Positions 1-5,151 of a stretch of DNA of 6,264 nt are shown piece after piece. This DNA is from Actinomycetes bacterium. GTDB lineage: Bacteria > Actinomycetota > Aquicultoria > CAJVYJ01 > JAUVQD01. Position 1 is the stretch's first letter, and each line of letters opens with the position of its first letter. Location: positions 1 through 6,264 of the forward strand of contig JAUVQD010000091.1 of the NCBI GenBank assembly GCA_030598355.1, read 5' to 3'. Under the pieces are notes generated by a model. It was not told the DNA's origin. It worked only from the letters and a program-made list of their open reading frames with translations, and searched no databases. The translations under genes and the position numbers were made by a program.

Positions 1-617
1 CTATCTTCATCACGATTGAGGTTTGCGATAATCGGTTTGCCGGTTTTTGCTACCTCAGTCGTTAGCCGACGACTTAAACGCGGCGCGGTCTCGCCGCGAT
101 ATTTAGCTAGAATAGAGGACCCGCGATAGTAAATAACCAGAGTTGCCCCTGGCTCCCCGGTGATGCCTATCTCCCCGGCTTTAGCGTTAAAAATCTTCGC
201 TACGCCGTCGAGCGCTACGGAAAGCACCTCGTTTATCTCTAGCGAAGAAGAAACTACGTTTGCTAGAGAATATAGAACCAACAGCTCATGGTTGCGTTTG
301 ACAAGCGATCTGATTTTTTTCCGCTCAGCGTCATCAAGGCTTTTCTTGACTGCTCCGGCCGTTTGTTTTTCTTTCGCGCTAAGCGAGTTTTTAGTTTGAC
401 TGGGCTGACTTGACCTGATCTGACCAGACCCAGTTCCACGCATACTGATAACGCCAACGCCATATGCGGCGACCAGGAAGAATGCTACTATCGGCAGCCG
501 ACTTGAATTAACCGTCGCGGCCACCACCGATAGCGCCGTCACCGCTATTAGACCAATAATCACATGCCTGACCAAGGTCAACTTTAGCGAGCCTGATTTT
601 GAGTCAAAGTCCGCCAT
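1..617 (-). CDS. Membrane-anchored GAF-domain sensor protein, partial (C-terminus off left edge)
   Basis: A 205-codon frame with no stop reads from ATG at 617 to the left edge, so only the N-terminal part is present. Residues about 13-36 and 41-59 are hydrophobic and should form two closely spaced membrane helices. A polar, charged linker follows (about 60-105, with a KKSLDDAERKKIRSLVKRNH helix). From about 110 the sequence (LLVLYSLANVVSSSLEINEV, then LSVALDGVAKIF) is the typical opening of a GAF domain like those in bacterial sensor kinases; EVAKTGKPII near the edge fits the later GAF helix. GAF domains bind small ligands or mediate signalling. The output module (histidine kinase, GGDEF or PP2C phosphatase) would lie outside the window and is unknown. 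ATG 617 is preferred because AGGA lies 8 nt upstream; an in-frame ATG at 626 is possible, and a TAA at 648-650 limits further extension. Family call is confident, function is not. Confidence 0.8.
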   Translation of the reverse strand, partial: MADFDSKSGSLKLTLVRHVIIGLIAVTALSVVAATVNSSRLPIVAFFLVAAYGVGVISMRGTGSGQIRSSQPSQTKNSLSAKEKQTAGAVKKSLDDAERKKIRSLVKRNHELLVLYSLANVVSSSLEINEVLSVALDGVAKIFNAKAGEIGITGEPGATLVIYYRGSSILAKYRGETAPRLSRRLTTEVAKTGKPIIANLNRDED

Positions 618-644
618 ATTCTCCATCCTTAAATTTTGACTCTT

Positions 645-673
645 ATATTATCTCGCTCATGCCTACCGGATAA
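645..673 (-). promoter_or_regulatory. Weak candidate promoter for the GAF-domain gene
   Basis: On the minus strand TAATAT (650-645) resembles a -10 box. TTATCC (673-668), 17 nt upstream, matches only about three of six -35 positions. It sits about 30 bp before the gene start and outside the tandem repeat. No stronger pair was seen nearby, so this is a low-confidence call. Confidence 0.25.
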
Positions 674-692
674 ACCAATTTTTCCAGAATTT

Positions 693-966
693 AAAGGACG
701 AGAACCATGCTGCAGACGGGGTCTTGGGTCACGATCAGAAAACGGGATCGAGGGCCTTGGATGCTAGGCTGACGCAGCCCGAGGTAAGAGAGCGTATGTG
801 TAGTTACGCGATCGAAAAAGGACAAGGAAAACGCCGTAGACGGGGTCTTGGGTCACGATCAGAAAACTGGATCAAGCGCCTTGGATGCTAGGCTGACGCA
901 GCCCGAGGTGAGAGAGCGTATGTGTAATTACGCGATCGAAAAAGGGCAAGGAAAACAACGCAGACA
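693..966. repeat. Tandem 124-bp repeat: two full units plus partial ends
   Basis: Unit A (712-835) and unit B (836-959) have exactly the same length, 124 bp, and differ at 9 positions by hand count (about 93% identity). A degraded copy of the unit's last 19 or so bases lies before unit A (693-711), and the first six bases (GCAGAC, 960-965) restart after unit B before the match fades. Each unit holds two perfect short hairpins: GGCTG-ACG-CAGCC (767-779 and 891-903) and GCGTA-8 nt-TACGC (792-809 and 916-933). The length is not a multiple of three and no conserved reading frame crosses the units, so the repeat is not coding. It fills most of the 357-bp gap between the dehydrogenase and GAF genes. 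I do not recognise the family: it could be a dispersed intergenic repeat, a MITE-like remnant or a structured RNA. Confidence 0.9.
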
Positions 967-967
967 C

Positions 968-985
968 GGCCTTTGATCCTGTTTT
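968..985. repeat. Inverted partial copy of a repeat segment, overlapping the dehydrogenase stop codon
   Basis: The 18 bases at 968-985 are the reverse complement, at 15 of 18 positions each, of 739-756 (unit A) and 863-880 (unit B). Read as plus-strand RNA, all three differences from unit A become G-U pairs, so 739-756 and 968-985 could pair along their full length. The segment runs into the TAA (984-986) of the dehydrogenase gene. It may mark the end of the repeat element. No terminator with a clear U-run was recognised here. Confidence 0.5.
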
Positions 986-1985
986 AGGAGACTTGCTTGG
1001 CTATGGCTTCAGCCATCTCGCTAGTAGTAGCTGATCCCCCAAGATCATATGTAACTTGTTTTCCCTCTTTAATCACGGCTTTTACCGCGGCCAACAGCCT
1101 ATCAGAGGCTTCGCCCTCATTGATATGCTTTAGCATTAAAACGCTTGAAAGGATCAGCGCGGTCGGATTTACCTTATTTAACCCGGCATAACTCGGAGCG
1201 CTGCCATGTGTAGGCTCAAAAACGGCCAATTCGTCACCAATATTGGCCCCGGGCGCTATGCCTAGCCCGCCAATAAGACCGGCGCATAAATCGGATATTA
1301 CATCTCCGTAAAGATTAGGCAGAACCAGCACGTCATAATTCTCGGGCTTCTGAACCAATTGCATGCACATGTTGTCTACTATTCGATCATCAAATTCGAT
1401 ATCCGGATATTCTTCGGCTTCTTGTCCCACGGACTCCAGAAAAAGACCGTCTGAGCATTTCATGATATTGGCTTTGTGAACAGCAGTGACCTTTTTTCGG
1501 CCTTCATTACGCGCGTATTCAAAAGCGAACTTCGCAATGCGCCTGGAGGCACCTCTCGTGATTAACTTGATACTTTCGGCTCGATCATCATTGATCATTC
1601 TTTCAATGCCGGCATAGAGATCTTCGGTATTTTCCCTGACAACGACAAGATCAATATCTGAAAAGCGAGACTTCACGCCCTCCATCGAAAAACACGGCCT
1701 AAGACACGCAAATAGATCCAATGCTTTTCTAAGAGCAACGTTCACACTTCTAAAACCAGTGCCGACCGGTGTTGTTATGGGACCCTTGATCGCAACTTTG
1801 TTCCGTCTTATTGAGTCAAGCACGCCTTCCGGCAAAGGGGTTTTATATTTATCCATGACGTCCGCCCCTGCCTCTTGCACGTCCCATTCAATGTCAACGC
1901 CTGTAGCTTCAACGACCAAACGCATAGCATCGGATATTTCCGGCCCTATGCCGTCTCCGGGAATAAGTGTTATTGTGTGTTTCAT
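984..1985 (-). CDS. Isocitrate/homoisocitrate dehydrogenase family enzyme (likely isocitrate-type)
   Basis: A full-length 333-aa beta-decarboxylating dehydrogenase (IDH/IPMDH/HICDH family, usually about 330-360 aa in its short form). It oxidises a 2-hydroxy-3-carboxy acid with NAD(P)+ and releases CO2 and a 2-oxoacid. Visible features are IPGDGIGPE (8-16), substrate loop [10 protein letters not shown] (78-87), LRP (95-97), RENTEDLY with the catalytic-type Tyr (117-124), HKANIMK with the catalytic Lys (K171), VDN (203-205), metal ligands in NLYGDVISD (D228, D232) and FEPTHGSAP (256-264). S80 and N82 match the Ser and Asn that grip the extra carboxylate of isocitrate; isopropylmalate and homoisocitrate dehydrogenases differ there. 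The coenzyme site has S265-Y266 and V272 where NADP-type E. coli IDH has K-Y and V, and NAD enzymes usually D-I, so coenzyme choice is unclear. The ATG overlaps the upstream TGA (ATGA), which suggests coupled translation. It is the last gene of the operon. Confidence 0.9.
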   Translation of the reverse strand: MKHTITLIPGDGIGPEISDAMRLVVEATGVDIEWDVQEAGADVMDKYKTPLPEGVLDSIRRNKVAIKGPITTPVGTGFRSVNVALRKALDLFACLRPCFSMEGVKSRFSDIDLVVVRENTEDLYAGIERMINDDRAESIKLITRGASRRIAKFAFEYARNEGRKKVTAVHKANIMKCSDGLFLESVGQEAEEYPDIEFDDRIVDNMCMQLVQKPENYDVLVLPNLYGDVISDLCAGLIGGLGIAPGANIGDELAVFEPTHGSAPSYAGLNKVNPTALILSSVLMLKHINEGEASDRLLAAVKAVIKEGKQVTYDLGGSATTSEMAEAIAKQVS

Positions 1986-2485
1986 CCTATTGCTAATCCT
2001 CCATGTTTTTTGAAATGTTCAACCAGGCCACCATCGGCCAGTATTGTAACCATTGCTGGTGGCAACGGCGCAAACTCTAATTCAATATCCTTGCTTCGAT
2101 CAAAAACCATTCCGTTTTCCAGGTCAACTTCAAGTTGATCGCCCTCATCAATCTTGTCTGTATCGCAAACGAGCACAGGGAGCCCGACATTTATGGCATT
2201 TCGAAAAAATATGCGTGCCACTGATTTTGCCAAGACAGCGCCAACTCCGGCGAGTTTGATTATTTGAGGAGCGTGCTCACGACTCGACCCTAACCCGAAA
2301 TTCCGGCCCCCGACGACAAAGTCGCCAGCCGACACCTTTGAAGCAAATTCAGTGTCTGCATCTTCCAGCACATGCTTGGCTAGTTCGGGTAAATTGGTGC
2401 GCAGATGAAAAAAACGACCCGGCGCTATATGATCTGTGCTTATATTGTCGCCAAACTTCCAGGCTTTTCCAGCCAGCTTCTCCAT
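1982..2485 (-). CDS. LeuD/homoaconitase-type hydro-lyase small subunit
   Basis: Small (swivel-domain) subunit of a two-part aconitase-superfamily isomerase; it completes the active site of the 2490-3743 product. At 167 aa it matches the short LeuD2/AksE/LysU type, not the roughly 200-aa E. coli LeuD. Motifs from the chosen start are [10 protein letters not shown] (9-18), [13 protein letters not shown] (60-72, substrate and catalytic loop) and [12 protein letters not shown] (90-101). The specificity loop reads PGRFFHLRT (22-30). In methanogen homologues an Arg in a YLRT loop is linked to homoaconitase (tricarboxylate) activity, where isopropylmalate isomerases have hydrophobic residues; R29 here suggests a tricarboxylate. 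ATG 2485 is preferred over an upstream in-frame TTG (2500), because it leaves a 4-bp gap after the large subunit stop, has GGGG 9 nt upstream and starts like its relatives. Isopropylmalate activity is not excluded. Confidence 0.88.
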   Translation of the reverse strand: MEKLAGKAWKFGDNISTDHIAPGRFFHLRTNLPELAKHVLEDADTEFASKVSAGDFVVGGRNFGLGSSREHAPQIIKLAGVGAVLAKSVARIFFRNAINVGLPVLVCDTDKIDEGDQLEVDLENGMVFDRSKDIELEFAPLPPAMVTILADGGLVEHFKKHGGLAIG

Positions 2486-2489
2486 ATAT

Positions 2490-3743
2490 TTAAGCCCCAA
2501 TCTCTCGCGGGTCAGATATTTGCCCGGTCAACGCGCTAGCCGCGGCAGTAGCTGGTGATGCCAAATATACACTTGCATTCGGGTTTCCCATTCGACCCTT
2601 AAAGTTTCTGTTGGAAGTGGCCAGGCATATTTCATTATCGCCCAACACGCCGCCGTGCACGCCGACACAAACGCCGCACCCGGGGGCCGTAATCGTGGCT
2701 CCGGCTTCGACTAAGTCTGACAGCAAACCCTCTTTAGATGCTTGCATATAGACTTTTCGCGAGGCAGGTGTGACGATCAAACGAGTGTCATTGCTTACCT
2801 TGCGCCCCTTTAGAATTCCGGCCGCTATTCTCAGATCCTCAATTCGCCCGTTTGTGCAGCTACCGATGAAGACTTGGTCAACTTTGGTGCCGCCCGCCTC
2901 TTCGACTTTTAAGCTATTATCAACTGTGTGCGGCGCGGCCAGCATTGGCCCGAGAGTACCGAGATCAATCTCATAAACCTTTTCATATGTACCATCCTCA
3001 TCAGGCTTTACTTCACACCAATCATCCGCGCGACCTACCGACTCAAGAAACTTTCTCGTTTTTTCATCGGAGGCAAAAAGCCCTGCTTTCGCGCCGGCTT
3101 CAACTGACATGTTTGCAAGAGTCAGACGCTCGGGGAGGCCCATATTTGAAACCGCTTCGCCCCCGAATTCCAGCGCCTTATATGTAGCTCCATCGGCTCC
3201 TATCATGCCTATCAAATAGATAATAAGGTCTTTTGCGTAAACACCAGGTTTAAACTGACCGTGAATATTGATGCGGTATGATTCCGGCACCCGAAGCCAT
3301 GTTTTTCCGGACACCATGGCAATTGCAATGTCGGTCGAACCCATGCCTGTGGCAAAAGCACCCAATGCCCCGGACATACAGGTGTGAGAGTCAGCTCCCA
3401 CAACGACATCCATTGGGCTAACAAAGCTTTCTATCAATCGTTGATGGATGATTCCCTGATTAACATCGGATAAAACGGCCCCTGAAGTCTTAGCGTAAGC
3501 TCGCATTCCTTTGTGCGCATTTGAAAGCTCAGCTCTAGGGCTAGGGGCAGCGTGATCGATAAACAGAATTGTTTTAGCTGGTTTTGCCAGTTTACCACCG
3601 AGTTCTTTGGCTTTTTCAATAGCGAGGGGGCCTGTCCCATCCTGGACCGCAATGACATCTACATCTACAATAACTATCTCGTTTGAACGAGCGTCTTGCC
3701 GCGCGGCCGCCGATAGGATCTTTTCGGCGAGAGTCAGACCCAT
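2490..3743 (-). CDS. LeuC/homoaconitase-type hydro-lyase large subunit (4Fe-4S)
   Basis: Catalytic large subunit (417 aa) of an aconitase-superfamily isomerase that moves a hydroxyl group by dehydration and rehydration on a [4Fe-4S] cluster. The three cluster cysteines are present: C296 in GSCTNGR (294-300), and C356 and C359 in GCGVCVG (355-361). Other family motifs are FIDHAAPSPR (61-70), VVGADSHTC (114-122), GAFATGMGSTD (128-138) and the substrate loop TSNRNFKGRMG (376-386). The length matches the LeuC2/homoaconitase/AksD type (about 420 aa), shorter than the roughly 466-aa E. coli LeuC. The ATG shares one base with the synthase stop (TAATG), and AAGGA lies 11 nt upstream, so translation is probably coupled. 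From its partners it probably acts on citrate/cis-aconitate or homocitrate/homoaconitate; the large subunit itself does not discriminate. Cytoplasmic and expected to be oxygen-sensitive. Confidence 0.92.
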   Translation of the reverse strand: MGLTLAEKILSAAARQDARSNEIVIVDVDVIAVQDGTGPLAIEKAKELGGKLAKPAKTILFIDHAAPSPRAELSNAHKGMRAYAKTSGAVLSDVNQGIIHQRLIESFVSPMDVVVGADSHTCMSGALGAFATGMGSTDIAIAMVSGKTWLRVPESYRINIHGQFKPGVYAKDLIIYLIGMIGADGATYKALEFGGEAVSNMGLPERLTLANMSVEAGAKAGLFASDEKTRKFLESVGRADDWCEVKPDEDGTYEKVYEIDLGTLGPMLAAPHTVDNSLKVEEAGGTKVDQVFIGSCTNGRIEDLRIAAGILKGRKVSNDTRLIVTPASRKVYMQASKEGLLSDLVEAGATITAPGCGVCVGVHGGVLGDNEICLATSNRNFKGRMGNPNASVYLASPATAAASALTGQISDPREIGA

Positions 3744-4948
3744 TACCGAGATTGTCCTTCTTTTTCTTGCTGCTTTTGCTTTTCCACACGATCGTGGTAG
3801 ATATACATGATTTCTTTATCAAACAGCGCTCTTTTTAGCTGAATAGCTACACGCCGAACAACTTCAAGAATGGCCTGTGATTCTTCCGAGCTTAGCTCAA
3901 TTCCGTACTCTTTGAACTTAGCGCTTATTGAAGCACCGCCTGAATGCTTGCCTAAGACCAATTGTCTTTCAAGCCCCACTTCCTCGGGCGAAAAGGCTTC
4001 GTAGGTTTTAGGGTTCTTCAAAACCCCGTCGGCATGAATTCCTGATTCATGAGCAAAAACATTTGTCCCAACAATCGCCTTCCATATCGGCACGTTTCGC
4101 GCCGAAGCCCGAGCGACATATTCTGATAATTCACGAAACATCTCAGTCTTATATTGCAAGTCGACCGAGCCGACATATTTGAGCGCCATGACCACTTCTT
4201 CGAGCGCCGCGTTTCCAGCTCGCTCTCCCAAGCCGTTCACGGTCGTATTAACCCACATCGCTCCAGCCTTTACTCCGGCTAAAGCGTTCGCCGTTGCCAT
4301 ACCAAAATCATTATGCGTGTGCATCTCGATCTCAATGTCTACTTCACTTCTAAGGTCTGTAATAACCTGAAAAGTCTGAAAAGGATCGAGTACTCCGATG
4401 GTATCGCAAAATCTAAGCCTGTCCGCCCCAAGCGATTTGGCGTGCTGAGCAAATTCAATTAAGAAATCCATCTCGGCGCGAGAGCCGTCCTCAGCGTTTA
4501 CTGAAACGTACAAGTCATGCGATTTCGCAAACTCAACCGATCTACTAAGACTATCTAGAACCCATTGCCGATCTTTCTTCAGTTTTGTATTTATATGGAT
4601 ATCAGAAACGGCTATTGAAATGGCTACGGCGTCAACGCCGCAATCAACTGACTCTTGAATGTCGGGAATGACAGCGCGATTCCAAGCCAGAACGCTCGTG
4701 TTTAAGTCGAGAGCAGCTATCTTTTTGATCGTTTTTTTCTCATCCCCGCCCATTGCGGGAATACCAGCTTCAATTTGGTCTACGCCAACCTTATCGAGCA
4801 ATTTAGCTATTCGTAATTTTTCCGTATTCGCGAAAACAACGCCAGCTGTTTGCTCCCCGTCTCGCAGAGTAGTGTCGTCAATCTTCAGCGGGTGCTTGGT
4901 TGTTACAACCTCTGCAACATCGAAATCTTTTAGTTCTTCATTTGTCAT
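3743..4948 (-). CDS. NifV-type homocitrate synthase / Re-citrate synthase family enzyme
   Basis: First gene of the operon, 401 aa. It is a DRE-TIM metallolyase that condenses acetyl-CoA with a 2-oxoacid. Family marks are DDTTLRDGEQ (24-33, with catalytic R29 and metal-binding D30), AGIPAMGGDE (61-70), SVNAEDGSRAE (149-159), metal ligands in HTHND (H210, H212), VNGLGERAGNAALEEVVMAL (237-256), FAHESGIHADG (298-308) and GKHSG (333-337). The AGIPAMG and GERAGNAALEEVVMAL blocks resemble NifV. The C-terminal regulatory domain of 2-isopropylmalate synthase (leucine binding) is absent; the protein ends in a short charged tail (KQKQQEKEGQSR). No nitrogen-fixation gene is nearby, and the isomerase and dehydrogenase downstream mean the product is processed further, unlike homocitrate for FeMo-cofactor. 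Candidate products are citrate (oxaloacetate substrate; Re-citrate synthases belong to this family) or homocitrate (2-oxoglutarate substrate). An AGGTGG ribosome site precedes the ATG. Confidence 0.88.
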   Translation of the reverse strand: MTNEELKDFDVAEVVTTKHPLKIDDTTLRDGEQTAGVVFANTEKLRIAKLLDKVGVDQIEAGIPAMGGDEKKTIKKIAALDLNTSVLAWNRAVIPDIQESVDCGVDAVAISIAVSDIHINTKLKKDRQWVLDSLSRSVEFAKSHDLYVSVNAEDGSRAEMDFLIEFAQHAKSLGADRLRFCDTIGVLDPFQTFQVITDLRSEVDIEIEMHTHNDFGMATANALAGVKAGAMWVNTTVNGLGERAGNAALEEVVMALKYVGSVDLQYKTEMFRELSEYVARASARNVPIWKAIVGTNVFAHESGIHADGVLKNPKTYEAFSPEEVGLERQLVLGKHSGGASISAKFKEYGIELSSEESQAILEVVRRVAIQLKRALFDKEIMYIYHDRVEKQKQQEKEGQSR

Positions 4949-4984
4949 TCTTCCACCTATTCAATCCAAATTAATACTATTAGA

Positions 4985-5015
4985 GCTAATGTTTGCGCTC
5001 TCGCGTTAGATTAGC
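4985..5015 (-). promoter_or_regulatory. Stem-loop in the operon leader
   Basis: On the minus strand GCTAAT (5015-5010) can pair with ATTAGC (4990-4985). Inside lies a second helix, CGC-GAGA-GCG, closed by a GNRA-type loop. The structure sits about 36 nt before the synthase start and would be in the transcript from the promoter at 5099-5127. No U-run follows, so it is not an obvious terminator; it could affect mRNA stability or translation. The pairing is visible, the role is unknown. Confidence 0.4.
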
Positions 5016-5076
5016 CAATCTTCTATCAGGAGACACAAGAATACCCTCACGCAAGTACCTATCCAAATTATTGAGT

Positions 5077-5116
5077 AGGTTGTCGAAGGTTGCTTTTCAT
5101 TTTACCCTAACAACCT
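5077..5116. promoter_or_regulatory. Candidate operator: three AGGTTG/CAACCT hexamers around the promoter
   Basis: On the plus strand AGGTTG occurs at 5077-5082 and again at 5087-5092, a 10-bp step that is close to one helical turn. The inverse CAACCT lies at 5111-5116. The last lies in the promoter spacer and the first two lie at and just after the expected transcription start. With their flanking bases they form two alternative 7-bp inverted repeats across the -10 box. This layout suits a dimeric repressor site; no regulator gene is visible here. Confidence 0.4.
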
Positions 5117-5127
5117 TTTAAGGGCAA
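5099..5127 (-). promoter_or_regulatory. Sigma-70-like promoter for the four-gene operon
   Basis: The minus strand has TTGCCC (5127-5122), a 17-nt spacer and TAAAAT (5104-5099). These match 4 of 6 and 5 of 6 consensus bases at the ideal spacing. Transcription should start near 5092, giving a leader of about 145 nt before the synthase. The promoter lies 25 bp after the gatB stop. No convincing terminator separates gatB from it, so read-through from gatB is also possible. Confidence 0.55.
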
Positions 5128-5151
5128 GTAATCACAAGTGACCAGTGTGTC

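Noticed and set aside
160..463. Short open frames on both strands at the left end (160-399 plus, 263-463 minus)
   Set aside because: They overlap the GAF-domain frame, which has clear domain and membrane-helix signals; these have none.
693..985. CRISPR array
   Set aside because: The units are 124 bp, abut directly and have no unique spacers; there are only two full copies and no cas gene.
2486..2500. TTG at 2500 as the start of the small subunit
   Set aside because: It would overlap the large subunit gene by 11 bp and has a purine tract only one or two bases away. ATG 2485 has better spacing and gives the usual N-terminus.
1759..3822. Several 60-90-codon frames overlapping the isomerase and dehydrogenase genes
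   Set aside because: They run in other frames of well-conserved enzyme genes and show no domain signal of their own.
984..4948. Plain leucine operon leuA-leuC-leuD-leuB
   Set aside because: The synthase lacks the LeuA regulatory domain and is NifV-like, the dehydrogenase has an isocitrate-type loop, and the small subunit has an arginine in its specificity loop. Kept only as an alternative.
5071..5100. Ten-codon leader peptide starting at ATG 5100
   Set aside because: The ATG overlaps the predicted -10 box, so it would lie upstream of the expected transcript start, and it has no clear ribosome site.
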